Shown here: one piece after another, positions 39,306 to 48,233 of the stretch | How the letters are laid out: each line of letters starts with the position of its first letter | Numbering within the stretch: position 1 is the first letter of the stretch | NCBI GenBank assembly: GCA_016193175.1 | Contig: JACPSR010000142.1 | Location: forward strand, 1 to 54,331 | DNA: 54,331 nt | Reading direction: 5' to 3' | DNA from: Candidatus Omnitrophota bacterium | GTDB lineage: Bacteria > Omnitrophota > Gorgyraeia > Aquiviventales > Aquiviventaceae | Translations under genes and position numbers: made by a program | The notes under the pieces: generated by a model | The model's input: only the letters and a program-made list of their open reading frames with translations | What the model was told of the DNA's origin: nothing | Databases searched by the model: none

Positions 39306-41431
39306 GGCGAGGGCTCGGGGCAACGGTCGAGGAAGATCGGCCTAAGGGATCGTCGGCAACCTCTTCCGGCAGCCTGGAGAAGCCCGAGGTCCTGAGACTG
39401 TACCGGAAGCTGATGCTGGCGCGTCGGGCAGAAGAGCGGATCCGGCAGGAGTACGGGAAGGACGAGATGAAGACGCCGGTCCACCTCGGGATTGGCCAGG
39501 AGGCGATCCCCGCGGGGGTCTGCTCTGCCGTACCGCCAGGGACGACCTTCTTCGGCACCTACCGCAACCACGCGTTGTTCCTCGCACTGACCGAGGATAG
39601 CGACAGGTTGTTTGGCGAGCTCTACGGCAAGGTCACCGGGACAGCCAAGGGCAAGGCGGGATCCATGCACTTGGGGGCTCCTGCGGATGGTCTGATGGCC
39701 ACGTCGGCGGTGGTTGGGACGACGATCCCGGTGGCTGTGGGCGTGGCCTTGGCGAATCAGTATCGGCAGTCGGATGCGCTGGTGGTGAGCTTCTTTGGTG
39801 ATGGAGCCGTGGAGGAAGGCGTCTTCTGGGAGAGCTTCAACTTTGCGTGTCTCAAGAAGCTGCGGCTCTTGTTCGTGTGCGAGGATAATGGACTGGCGAT
39901 TCATACCCCGGCCGACCAGCGACAGGGGTTTCGATCTCTTCCTGAAGCGGCGAGGGGATTTCACTGCCATGTCGCCAGTGGTGATGGAAGCGACCTGTTG
40001 AGTGTCGTGGCTCTGACGCGGCAGATGCTTGAACGGATGGCGAAGGAGGTGCGTCCAGGACTGCTGCATTTCACCTATTTCCGATTCCTTGAGCACGTGG
40101 GTCCTCGCGAGGATTTCGATGCGGGCTACCGTCCGCGGCCCTCTGATGAAGAACGCCAGCGGCTCGATCCGGTCACCCGCCTGGAGCGCGCCTTATGCCA
40201 GAGCGGATGCCGCCCTGAGGAGTTGGCTGTTATTCGAAAGGCCGTGGAGGAACAGCTTGAGCGTAGTGTCCGTTCAGCCCGCGCAGCCCCGTTTGCTCCC
40301 GAGGAGGAGCTCATCCGCGATGTGTTTTCCGTCGACGGCCAGCCATCTGCCACGGACATCCGACCGCCCAGATGTCCTGGCCGTGGCGAGCCGAAGCAGG
40401 TCCTGTCGTTTCGCCGCGCCATTAACCTTGCGCTGGAGCACGAGATGGACGACGATCCCACCGTCTTCGTGTTTGGACTGGATGTGCCTGACCACAAGCG
40501 GATCTACGGCAGTACGAGAGGGCTTGTGGAGCGCTTCGGCCCCAGGCGCTGCTTCGGCACGCCGCTGTCTGAGGACGCGATGACCGGTGTCGCGTTGGGT
40601 GCGGCGATCTCCGGGCTGCGTCCGGTGCACGTCCACATCCGGGTGGACTTCCTGCTGTTAGCCATGAACCAGATTGCGAACATGGTGTCCACCTTGCGCT
40701 ATATGAGCGGCGGAACCCTGCGGATTCCGTTGGTGATCCGCGCGGTGATCGGGCGCGGCTGGGGTCAATCCGCGCAGCATAGCAAATCGCTGCACAGTGT
40801 CTTTGCGCATCTGCCCGGCTTAAAAGTCGTCATGCCGGCCTCTCCTCAAGATGCGTATAGCCTCTTGCGGGCGTCAATTCGTGACGACAATCCCGTCATC
40901 TTCCTCGAACACCGGTGGCTCTACGATGTCGAGGGGGAGGTGGATGAGGGGCACGTCGCGCCGCTTGAATCCTCGCTCGTTCGGCGCGCGGGCAAGGACG
41001 TGACCGCCGTCTGTACGTCGTGGATGGTGATTGAGGCGATGAAAGCCGCTGAGGTGCTTGCGAGGCGAGGCATTGAGCTTGAGGTCATCGATGTGCGGAC
41101 CATTACGCCCCTCGATGAGCAGACGATTGTCGACTCCGTGAAGAAGACCCGACGCTGCGTGGTCGCGGACTACGACTGGGTCTTCTGCGGCTTCAGCGCC
41201 GAGATCGCCGCGCTCGTCGGCGCCCGATGTTTTGGGGAGCTGGCGCAACCGATTGAGCGGCTCGGATTTGCCCATGTGCCATGCCCGACGACGCGCCCGC
41301 TGGAGAATCTGTTTTACCCCTCGGCCGTGACCATCATCCGCACGGTCGAGCGGATGCTTGAATTGGAGGAAGCCGATGTCACGGGCGAGTCGTTCTACAG
41401 CTACGAGCAGCGGTTCAAGGGGCCGTTTTGA
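39302..41431 (+). CDS. One-chain TPP-dependent E1 (alpha-beta fusion of a 2-oxoacid dehydrogenase type)
   Basis: The protein has 709 residues. The N-terminal part (about 25-330) is E1-alpha: [25 protein letters not shown] and the TPP motif [13 protein letters not shown] (Gly166-Asp167). The C-terminal part (about 365-700) is E1-beta: [39 protein letters not shown] and [10 protein letters not shown]1-alpha and E1-beta are usually separate. No lipoyl E2 or E3 genes are near, so ordinary acyl-CoA production is unlikely. A TPP carboligase adding a two-carbon unit to a keto-sugar, as proposed for PDH-like AviB1/AviB2 in avilamycin synthesis, would fit. Confidence 0.88.
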   Translation: MRRGLGATVEEDRPKGSSATSSGSLEKPEVLRLYRKLMLARRAEERIRQEYGKDEMKTPVHLGIGQEAIPAGVCSAVPPGTTFFGTYRNHALFLALTEDSDRLFGELYGKVTGTAKGKAGSMHLGAPADGLMATSAVVGTTIPVAVGVALANQYRQSDALVVSFFGDGAVEEGVFWESFNFACLKKLRLLFVCEDNGLAIHTPADQRQGFRSLPEAARGFHCHVASGDGSDLLSVVALTRQMLERMAKEVRPGLLHFTYFRFLEHVGPREDFDAGYRPRPSDEERQRLDPVTRLERALCQSGCRPEELAVIRKAVEEQLERSVRSARAAPFAPEEELIRDVFSVDGQPSATDIRPPRCPGRGEPKQVLSFRRAINLALEHEMDDDPTVFVFGLDVPDHKRIYGSTRGLVERFGPRRCFGTPLSEDAMTGVALGAAISGLRPVHVHIRVDFLLLAMNQIANMVSTLRYMSGGTLRIPLVIRAVIGRGWGQSAQHSKSLHSVFAHLPGLKVVMPASPQDAYSLLRASIRDDNPVIFLEHRWLYDVEGEVDEGHVAPLESSLVRRAGKDVTAVCTSWMVIEAMKAAEVLARRGIELEVIDVRTITPLDEQTIVDSVKKTRRCVVADYDWVFCGFSAEIAALVGARCFGELAQPIERLGFAHVPCPTTRPLENLFYPSAVTIIRTVERMLELEEADVTGESFYSYEQRFKGPF

Positions 41432-41480
41432 GGAGTCGGGATCATGACGGGTGAAGCGTTCATCCAGGAGCCGTTGACCG

Positions 41481-42497
41481 ATGGCTAAGCGGGACAAGAT
41501 TCGCCGCGCGCTGATCACGGGCATGGCTGGATCGGGCGGCAGTTACTTGGCTGAGCACATCGTGGAAGATCATCCTGAGGTTGAGATCCATGGGATTTCC
41601 CGCTGGCACAGTACGACGGCAGCTCAGAATTTGGCACGGGTGCGGGATCGGGTGGTACTCCATGAGTGTGATCTGACCGATTTTAGTTCGGTGTTTTCGA
41701 TCCTCCGCTCCGTCCAGCCCGACGTGGTCTTCCATCTGGCCTCGCACGCGAACGTTCGGGCCTCGTTCCTCACACCGCTCTCCGTCATACAGAACAACGT
41801 CTTGGGCACCGCCAATCTCTTGGAAGCAGTTCGCCTGGCTGGCACGAATCCGGTCATTCAAATCTGCAGCACTTCGGAAGTCTATGGCCAAGTCGATCCA
41901 AAGGACGTGCCCATTGCAGAGGAGGCGCCCTTCAGACCGGCGAGCCCTTATGCGGTCTCCAAAGCGGTACAGGATCTGTTGGGGATGGCGTACTTTAGGA
42001 GCTACCGGATGCCGATCGTCGTCACGCGGATGTTTGCCTATTTGAATCCCCGACGAACCGACTTGTTCGCGACCTCGTTTGCCAAACAGATCGCGATGAT
42101 TGAATGCGGCCTCCAGGATGAGCTCGTCCATGGCAATTTGGACTCGATCCGGACGTTGATTGATGTCCGGGATGCGATGGTGGCCTACTGGGAAGCGGTG
42201 GTCCATTGTGAACCAGGCGAGGCGTACAACATCGGCGGGACGACGACGATCAGCGTCGGGAAGTTTTTGGAGCTGCTCGTCAAGCGGAGTCGCGTGCCCA
42301 TTCGCACGCGGCTTGACCCAAACCTCCTGCGCCCGGCCGATGTCACGCTCCAAATCCCTCGAGTGGACAAGTTCACGCGGGCCACGGGATGGGCCCCTCG
42401 GTATTCGTTCGAGGAGAGTGTGGAGTTCCTGCTCTCCTACTGGCGGAGCCAGGTGGAACAGTTCGTGCATGAGACCCGCACGGTGTTGAGTCCATAA
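41481..42497 (+). CDS. GMD/RMD-like NAD-dependent sugar dehydratase or reductase (extended SDR)
   Basis: The protein has 338 residues. RALITGMAGSGGSYLAEHI is a GMD-like cofactor motif with Gly in place of Gln-Asp, CSTSEVYG carries the catalytic Ser/Thr, and YAVSK the Tyr/Lys. The closing LRPADVTLQIPRVDKFTRATGWAPRYSFEESV is typical of GDP-6-deoxymannose reductase (RMD) proteins. It likely reduces the 4-keto sugar made by Gmd at 38262 to GDP-rhamnose or its heptose counterpart. CAGGAG at about 41464-41469 precedes the ATG. The stop overlaps the start of a broken SDR at 42497. Confidence 0.8.
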   Translation: MAKRDKIRRALITGMAGSGGSYLAEHIVEDHPEVEIHGISRWHSTTAAQNLARVRDRVVLHECDLTDFSSVFSILRSVQPDVVFHLASHANVRASFLTPLSVIQNNVLGTANLLEAVRLAGTNPVIQICSTSEVYGQVDPKDVPIAEEAPFRPASPYAVSKAVQDLLGMAYFRSYRMPIVVTRMFAYLNPRRTDLFATSFAKQIAMIECGLQDELVHGNLDSIRTLIDVRDAMVAYWEAVVHCEPGEAYNIGGTTTISVGKFLELLVKRSRVPIRTRLDPNLLRPADVTLQIPRVDKFTRATGWAPRYSFEESVEFLLSYWRSQVEQFVHETRTVLSP

Positions 42498-42527
42498 TGC
42501 GTATTTTCGTGACCGGGGGGGCAGGGT
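42497..42527 (+). pseudogene. Truncated start of an SDR sugar gene
   Basis: ATG at 42497 (TAATG overlap with the upstream gene) opens MRIFVTGGAG, the exact beginning of an extended SDR, and then breaks into unrelated GC-rich hairpin sequence. The intact SDR start at 42738 (MKILVTGGAGYIGS) is similar but too diverged to be a fresh duplication. This is the remnant of a lost gene cut after about 10 codons. Confidence 0.7.
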
Positions 42528-42690
42528 CCACCCCGCCCCTCATTCGACCCCGCCGTCGGGCCACGGCCTGCGGCCGTGGGCCCGTCGCTTCAGCGAGCGG
42601 GTGGGCGCGGGATGTCGCCCCACGCGGGGCGTGGTCTCGGGTGCCACGGGCTCTGCCCGTGGGGCTCCACTCGGTGGTAAGGTGGCGGTG
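42528..42690. repeat. Hairpin-rich GC element following the SDR remnant
   Basis: Several strong inverted repeats lie in 160 bases: GGCCACGGCC/GGCCGTGGGCC (about 42558-42582), GCCCC/GGGGC (about 42618-42631), and CCACGGGC/GCCCGTGG (about 42644-42662). No terminal arms like elements 1-3 are seen, and no reading frame has recognisable homology. It looks like a second class of palindrome-rich insert, placed between the broken SDR and the next gene. Confidence 0.6.
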
Positions 42691-42737
42691 TGTATTTCAG
42701 CACGTGGGCCTCATCGCATTGTCGTGAAGGAGCTCGC

Positions 42738-43670
42738 ATGAAGATTCTCGTCACTGGAGGGGCGGGGTACATCGGCTCAGTGCTCGTGCCGACACTGTTG
42801 GCGCAGGGGCATGACGTCACCGTAGTCGACAATTTTCTGTATGAGCAAAGCGCGCTGTTGGACTGCTGCCATTACCCGACGCTATCGATCGTCAGGGGCG
42901 ATGCCCGCGACCGCAGCGTGATCGCCGAGTGCCTGCGGTCGGCCGATGCGATTCTTCCGCTGGCGTGTCTGACCGGAGCGCCGCTGTGCGATCGAGATCC
43001 CTTGGAAGCGAAAAGCGTGAATCTCGATGCCATCCAGATGCTCCTGGAGCTGCGCAGCCGCACCCAGCGCATTATCTTCCCCACGACCAACAGCGGCTAC
43101 GGCATCGGGCAGGAGGGCATCTATTGCACGGAGACGACACCGCTGCGCCCCGTCTCGACGTACGGACGATTAAAGGTGGACGCTGAGCGCATGATCCTTG
43201 AGGCCGGCAACAGCGTGACCTTGCGGTTGGCAACGGTCTTCGGCGTCAGCCCGCGGATGCGCCTGGATCTCTTGGTCAACGATTTCGTTTACCGAGCCGT
43301 GACGGATGGCTTCGTCGTGCTGTTCCAGGGGCATTTCAAGCGCAACTACATCCATGTGCGTGACGTAGCACGAGTCTTCCTCCATGTCCTGACGAAGTTC
43401 GATGCGATGCAGGGTCAGCCGTACAACGTCGGCCTCAGCGATGCCAACCTCTCGAAGCGGGAGCTGTGCGAAGAGATTAAGAAGCAAGTTCCGCACTTCT
43501 ATTTCACCGAGGCCGAGATCGGCGAAGACCCGGATCAACGCAACTATCTCGTCAGCAATGAGAAGATCGAGCGGACCGGCTTCACCCCGCAGATTGCTCT
43601 GCAGGAGGGGATTGCGGAGCTGATCAAGGGCTACCAGGTCGTGCGGCGGTATGGCTATGCCAACGTGTGA
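42738..43670 (+). CDS. NAD-dependent sugar epimerase/dehydratase (extended SDR)
   Basis: The protein has 310 residues. KILVTGGAGYIGSVLVPTLL is the cofactor motif, FPTTNSGYG the Ser/Thr segment, and YGRLK supplies Tyr/Lys. LATVFGVSPRMRLDLLVNDFVYRAV closely matches the ATVCGYSPRMRFDLTVNILTNHAV segment of the SDR at 13234, so the two are paralogues of one subfamily. An AAGGAG at 42726-42731 sets the ATG at 42738. The substrate is unknown. It follows a hairpin-rich insert and precedes an intergenic repeat region. Confidence 0.85.
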   Translation: MKILVTGGAGYIGSVLVPTLLAQGHDVTVVDNFLYEQSALLDCCHYPTLSIVRGDARDRSVIAECLRSADAILPLACLTGAPLCDRDPLEAKSVNLDAIQMLLELRSRTQRIIFPTTNSGYGIGQEGIYCTETTPLRPVSTYGRLKVDAERMILEAGNSVTLRLATVFGVSPRMRLDLLVNDFVYRAVTDGFVVLFQGHFKRNYIHVRDVARVFLHVLTKFDAMQGQPYNVGLSDANLSKRELCEEIKKQVPHFYFTEAEIGEDPDQRNYLVSNEKIERTGFTPQIALQEGIAELIKGYQVVRRYGYANV

Positions 43671-43710
43671 AATGACATTGCGGATTGCGAATTGCGTCCA
43701 CCAAACTGAT

Positions 43711-43724
43711 TGGCGGATCCGCCA
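43711..43724. repeat. 14-bp perfect palindrome within a larger hairpin
   Basis: TGGCGGATCCGCCA is self-complementary. Its second half also pairs with TGGCGGA at 43732-43738, so two alternative hairpins are possible in the RNA. It sits between TTGCGGAT (43679-43686) and its complement ATCCGCAA (43769-43776), making a nested structure about 100 bases long. Confidence 0.6.
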
Positions 43725-43761
43725 TGCACGGTGGCGGAGACTGCGGATTGAAAAACCCCAA

Positions 43762-43789
43762 ATCCGAAATCCGCAATCCGAAATCCGAA
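43762..43789. repeat. Four tandem copies of a 7-bp unit (ATCCGAA)
   Basis: Units are ATCCGAA, ATCCGCA, ATCCGAA, ATCCGAA, ending 13 bases before the radical SAM start codon. The array is flanked upstream by the inverse motif (CGGATTG) twice. Short arrays of this kind behave as slippage-prone sequence; here it lies in the leader of the gene at 43803. Confidence 0.8.
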
Positions 43790-43802
43790 ATGAGAGGATG
43801 GC

Positions 43803-45323
43803 ATGAGTCAAGCGAAGCTCGACGCGGTTCTGATCAATCCGGGTGGTCGGTCACGAATCTACCAAGCCCTCGGCTTGGCACTCACCGCCATCGAGCCGCC
43901 CGTGTGGGCGGGTCTGATGGCGACGTTCGTGCGGCGGCGCGGCCACTCCGTGACCATCATTGATGCTGAAGCCGAAGAGCTGACGCCGGAGGAGGTCGCC
44001 GCGCGGATCGAAGCGCTCTCGCCGCTGTTGGCCGCCGTGGTCGTCTATGGCCATCAGCCCTCCGCCTCGACGCAGAACATGACCGGGGCAAGCGCCATCT
44101 GCATGGCGATCAAGCAGCGCACGCCCACCCAACACGTGTTGCTCGTCGGCGGCCACGTGGCGGCACTGCCTGAGCGCACGCTGCGAGAGGAAGCTGTGGA
44201 CTTCGTGTGCAGCGGAGAAGGGCCGGTCACGCTCCTCGAACTCCTCGAGGCGCTCAAGGCCAACGGCTGCGGAGACCTCAGCAAGGTTCGTGGACTGTGG
44301 TATCGGAAGGACGGCGAGATTCAGTGGAATCCGGCCGCTCCATTGGTGAAGGATCTGGATGGCGAAATGCCCGGCATGGCATGGGACCTGCTGCCCATGG
44401 AGAAGTACCGGGCGCACAACTGGCACGCGCTCGACGGCCTGCAGCGTCAGCCCTACGCCAGCCTCTATACGACTATTGGGTGCCCGTTCCACTGCCAATT
44501 CTGCTGCATTCAAGCTCCGTTCAAGAGCGGCGAGAAGGAACTCGGCTACAAGGCGAGCACGAACAGCTACCGCTTCTGGAGTCCCCAGACGGTCATCGCG
44601 CAGCTCGATACGCTGGTGACCCGCTACGGTGTCCGGAATATCAAAATCGCCGATGAGATGTTCGTGCTCCACCCCAAGCATGTCCTCGGCATCTGCGAAG
44701 CGATCATCGAGCGCGGCTATGACCTGAACATCTGGGCGTACGCACGCGTGGATACCGTGCGGGATGACATGGTGGACAAGCTGAAGCGGGCCGGCTTCAA
44801 TTGGCTGGCGTTCGGCATCGAGGCCGCGAACGAGCGCGTCCGCAACGATGTCCAAAAAGGCTTCGACCAAGACGATATCTTCCGGACGATCAGCCGGGTA
44901 CGCGAGGCAGGCATCAACGTGATCGGCAACTACATCTTCGGGTTGCCGGAGGACGACCTGCAGACGATGCAGGAAACGCTGGATCTGGCCCTGGAGCTCA
45001 ACTGCGAGTTCGCCAACCTGTATAGCACCATGGCCTATCCGGGCAGCGCGTTGTATGAACTGGCGCTCAAAGAGGGCTGGCCGCTGCCCGAACGATGGTC
45101 CGGCTACTCCCAGCATGCGGTGGACACCCTGCCGCTGCCGACGAAGCACATTTCTGGCGCCGAGGTGCTGCGCTTCCGCGACCACGCCTTCCAGATCTAC
45201 TTCAGCAGCCCGCGGTATCTCGAGATGGTCGAGCGGAAGTTCGGCCCTGAGACGGTAGCTCATGTGAAGGAGATGGCGTCTCACAAGCTTGAGCGACAGT
45301 ACGCCGAGGAATCACGGACATGA
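43803..45323 (+). CDS. B12-binding radical SAM enzyme
   Basis: The protein has 506 residues. Residues 1-170 form a cobalamin-binding-type domain (LINPGG, then VLLVGGHVAALPERTL and CSGEGPVTLLELL), without a clear DxHxxG. The radical SAM motif is TIGCPFHCQFCC (Cys227, Cys231, Cys234). The barrel continues with KIADEMFVL and NVIGNYIFGLPEDDLQTMQETLDLA. Such enzymes often methylate unactivated carbons or rearrange sugars and lipids. GAGAGGATG just before the ATG includes the Shine-Dalgarno. The stop overlaps the next gene's start, which ties it to the heptose kinase. Confidence 0.86.
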   Translation: MSQAKLDAVLINPGGRSRIYQALGLALTAIEPPVWAGLMATFVRRRGHSVTIIDAEAEELTPEEVAARIEALSPLLAAVVVYGHQPSASTQNMTGASAICMAIKQRTPTQHVLLVGGHVAALPERTLREEAVDFVCSGEGPVTLLELLEALKANGCGDLSKVRGLWYRKDGEIQWNPAAPLVKDLDGEMPGMAWDLLPMEKYRAHNWHALDGLQRQPYASLYTTIGCPFHCQFCCIQAPFKSGEKELGYKASTNSYRFWSPQTVIAQLDTLVTRYGVRNIKIADEMFVLHPKHVLGICEAIIERGYDLNIWAYARVDTVRDDMVDKLKRAGFNWLAFGIEAANERVRNDVQKGFDQDDIFRTISRVREAGINVIGNYIFGLPEDDLQTMQETLDLALELNCEFANLYSTMAYPGSALYELALKEGWPLPERWSGYSQHAVDTLPLPTKHISGAEVLRFRDHAFQIYFSSPRYLEMVERKFGPETVAHVKEMASHKLERQYAEESRT

Positions 45324-46366
45324 TCATTAGTCGAACGCCATTCCGTATCTCGTTTTTTGGCGGGGGGACGGACTACCCGGTGTGGTATCGAGAACACGGC
45401 GGGGCGGTGCTGGCCACGACCATCAACAAGTACTGCTACATCACGTGCCGCTGGTTGCCGCCGTTCTTTGAGCATCGGAGTCGCATCGTGTACTCCAAGG
45501 TGGAAACGGTGGCCTCCAACGGCCAGATCGAGCACCCCGCCGTGCGGGGCGTCCTGCAGTTCCTCCAGATCGAGCGGGGGGTGGAGGTCCATCACGACGG
45601 GGACCTCCCGGCGCGGACGGGCCTTGGATCCAGCTCGTCCTTCACCGTCGGGCTGCTGCATGCCCTGTACGGGCTGAAGGGGATCATGCCCAGCAAGCCT
45701 CAGTTGGCCCGTGATGCGACCTACATGGAACAGGAGCTCCTCAAAGAGCATGTCGGATCGCAGGACCAGATCATGGCGGCATTCGGCGGGTTCAACCGGA
45801 TCGATTTCTCCACTGATGGATCGTTTCGCGTCTCGCCTGTCATCCTTGACGAGGAGCGCCTCGCCCTGTTGGAGGATCACCTGATGCTGGTCTTCACGGG
45901 GCTCTCCCGCACCGCCTCGGAGATCGCGGCGGCCCAGGTGGAGGCCATCCCCGAGAAGCGACGGCAGCTGCATGCCATGTGCGGGATGGTCGAGGAAGCG
46001 ATGCGTCTCCTCCAAGGCCGAGACGATCTGGAGCGGTTCGGCCGGCTCCTCCATGAGGGGTGGCTGCTCAAACGGAGCCTCACGAACCGGATTTCCACGC
46101 CGTTGATCGATGAGCTCTATGAGGCCTCGCGGCGTGCGGGCGCTCTCGGCGGTAAACTCCTGGGGGCAGGCGGTGGGGGATTCCTGTTACTCTTCGTCAG
46201 ACCGGAGGAGCAGGCGCAGGTGAGGCAGGCTCTCGGCGGTCTGTTGCATGTTCCGTTTCGTGTTGAGCACTCCGGCAGCCGGGTGATCTTCTACGAGCCG
46301 GAAGCGGTTCCCACACCTCCTCCGAAGGAAGCACGACTGATGAGCGTGGCGGTCAACCGGACCTAA
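45320..46366 (+). CDS. hddA: GHMP kinase, D-glycero-D-manno-heptose 7-phosphate kinase-like (HddA)
   Basis: The protein has 348 residues. RTPFRISFFGGGTDYPVW at the N-terminus is a hallmark of HddA-type kinases, and the GHMP ATP loop is LPARTGLGSSSSFTVGLLHAL (Gly101-Ser105). The C-terminal GALGGKLLGAGGGGFLLLF completes motif III. HddA phosphorylates C1 of heptose 7-phosphate with alpha configuration on the GDP-heptose route. The presence of GmhA-like (48234) and HddC-GmhB-like (48902) genes nearby supports the assignment. It overlaps the radical SAM gene by 4 bases. Confidence 0.88.
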   Translation: MIISRTPFRISFFGGGTDYPVWYREHGGAVLATTINKYCYITCRWLPPFFEHRSRIVYSKVETVASNGQIEHPAVRGVLQFLQIERGVEVHHDGDLPARTGLGSSSSFTVGLLHALYGLKGIMPSKPQLARDATYMEQELLKEHVGSQDQIMAAFGGFNRIDFSTDGSFRVSPVILDEERLALLEDHLMLVFTGLSRTASEIAAAQVEAIPEKRRQLHAMCGMVEEAMRLLQGRDDLERFGRLLHEGWLLKRSLTNRISTPLIDELYEASRRAGALGGKLLGAGGGGFLLLFVRPEEQAQVRQALGGLLHVPFRVEHSGSRVIFYEPEAVPTPPPKEARLMSVAVNRT

Positions 46367-46370
46367 CCCC

Positions 46371-48230
46371 ATGGATGAAACGGCTTCTGATCAGCTCGCG
46401 TTGAAAGAGTTCGGCACGATTCGGTTCTGCTGGCGGATGGCCGCCCGGCGTTACCCAAAGGAGTTGGCGACCCTCTTGTGTCTGGTGGTGGGAGGAGCCC
46501 TGCTGGAAGTCGTGACGGTGGGCCTGACGGTGCCGCTGTTGGATTCGGTGACGCATGCGGAGGGTGCCGCGCAGCCGGGTGCCATCGTAGCCTTTGTCAG
46601 CAGGACGTTGCAGGCGGCGGGGGTGGTCCCGACGAGCGGGGTCGTGGCCTTTGCCCTGCTGGGGATTGCGGGCGTGTTCTTTGTGGTCTGGGGCATCGTG
46701 ACGCTGCTGAACCTGCACTACACGGCAGCGATTGCCGTGAAGCTGAGGCGGATCGCCAAGGCCGACCTCTTTGGGCAATTTCTGCATGCGCGGTATGAGC
46801 CGATGTCCCGGCGGGCGCGCGGCACGGTGGTCAACGATATCAATGCGCCAGGGGACTCCTTGGCCGGTGTGATGACGCAACTCGGCAGCCTGCTGACGAA
46901 TGTGTTCAACAGCCTTCTGCTCCTGGGGTTACTCATGTATCTGTCGTGGGGCGCTACGCTCCTCATCGGCATCCTGGCCATCGGAGGTGTCCACGGGTGG
47001 CGGCGGTACGCCGACCATCGGGCGGCGGTCCACGGTCGCGCCCTGTACGACTTACGGGGCGCGCAACATCAACTGCAGGTCGATGCCATTGATGGACTCA
47101 AGGTCGTCAAGGCCCATGGCCTTGAGGACCGGATGGTCAAGCGGCAAGACGATTTGCTGGCTCGGGAGCTGAGACCCGAGTTGCAGCTCGTGTGGTTCAG
47201 GAACGGGCCGACCTTGATGAATGAATTGATTGCCGTCACGATTGTGCTGGGACTTGGCGCTGCCACGTTTCTCTGGCCGTCACTCGGCATTCGCTTCTCG
47301 ATGCTTGGCGCCTTCCTGTTCGCGATCCGTCGGCTGGCCCCCTCGCTGGCCGCCATCAACAAAGCCAGCGTTGAGCTGAGCCGGTACCGGCGGACTCTCG
47401 AGGTGATCGAGGATGTCTTGGAACGACTCCCTCGAGAGCGACGCGGCGGGAAGGGCATTCACGAGGTGAGGGATATCCAGCTTGCCCGCGTGGGCTTTGC
47501 CTACGCCGCACGGCCCGATCATCGCGTTCTGGAGGACGTGACGGCGACGTTCCATCGGGGGATGGTCACGGCCATCGTCGGCTCAACAGGATCAGGGAAG
47601 AGCACGGTCGCCCATCTCTTGCTGGGGCTCTACGCGCCCTCGACCGGCTCCCTCCTGATCAATGGCATCGATCTGGGGCAGGTGGACCTGCGGGCGTGGA
47701 GGCAGCGGGTCGGCTATGTGCCGCAGGACATCTTCGTCTTCAATACCACCATCAGGGAGAACATCGCGCTCGGAGACGACGCGGTCTCTCTGGCTCAGGT
47801 TGAAGGGGCGGCGCGTCTGGCGCAGGTGCACGACTTTGTCATTTCGCTGCCTGATGGCTATGACACGGTGGTGGGGGATCGTGGGCTTCGGTTGTCGGGA
47901 GGCCAGTGCCAGCGTCTCGCGATTGCGCGGGCGATCCTCAGGCGGCCGGAGGTCCTGATCTTCGATGAAGCCACCAGTGCGTTGGACAACCTGACCGAGC
48001 GGGCCGTCTATGATGCGATGAGCACCCTGCAGGGTCATGCGACCATCATCGTCATCGCCCATCGACTGAGCACGATCCGGAGCGCCAGCCAGATCGTGTT
48101 CCTGGAGGGGGGACGAATCGTTGAAGTCGGCACCCATGACGCGCTGATGGGTCAGCGTGGGAAATACGCCAGGTTGTATGAGCAGGACGTGCGGACGCGG
48201 GTCGACGAGCCCGCGGCGTTGGGGTCGTAA
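46371..48230 (+). CDS. ABC exporter with fused membrane and ATPase domains (MsbA/PglK-like)
   Basis: The protein has 619 residues. The first 340 hold about six membrane segments; the ATPase follows with Walker A GSTGSGKST (Gly404-Thr412), ABC signature LSGGQCQRLAIARAIL, Walker B VLIFDEATSALD and the H-loop IVIAHRLST. The membrane half resembles lipid and lipid-linked oligosaccharide flippases such as PglK. It is the only exporter gene visible, and lies among heptose genes. It probably flips a lipid-linked glycan, so a Wzx-Wzy route need not apply, but those genes could be outside the window. Confidence 0.85.
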   Translation: MDETASDQLALKEFGTIRFCWRMAARRYPKELATLLCLVVGGALLEVVTVGLTVPLLDSVTHAEGAAQPGAIVAFVSRTLQAAGVVPTSGVVAFALLGIAGVFFVVWGIVTLLNLHYTAAIAVKLRRIAKADLFGQFLHARYEPMSRRARGTVVNDINAPGDSLAGVMTQLGSLLTNVFNSLLLLGLLMYLSWGATLLIGILAIGGVHGWRRYADHRAAVHGRALYDLRGAQHQLQVDAIDGLKVVKAHGLEDRMVKRQDDLLARELRPELQLVWFRNGPTLMNELIAVTIVLGLGAATFLWPSLGIRFSMLGAFLFAIRRLAPSLAAINKASVELSRYRRTLEVIEDVLERLPRERRGGKGIHEVRDIQLARVGFAYAARPDHRVLEDVTATFHRGMVTAIVGSTGSGKSTVAHLLLGLYAPSTGSLLINGIDLGQVDLRAWRQRVGYVPQDIFVFNTTIRENIALGDDAVSLAQVEGAARLAQVHDFVISLPDGYDTVVGDRGLRLSGGQCQRLAIARAILRRPEVLIFDEATSALDNLTERAVYDAMSTLQGHATIIVIAHRLSTIRSASQIVFLEGGRIVEVGTHDALMGQRGKYARLYEQDVRTRVDEPAALGS

Positions 48231-48233
48231 CCG

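Noticed and set aside
43762-43789. CRISPR array
   Set aside because: The units are only 7 bases, contiguous and without spacers. No CRISPR array or cas gene is seen in the window.
43851-45284. A 477-codon open frame on the minus strand
   Set aside because: It lies entirely antisense to the B12-type radical SAM gene, whose motifs are clear. Long antisense frames are expected in GC-rich coding DNA; this one has no recognisable motif.
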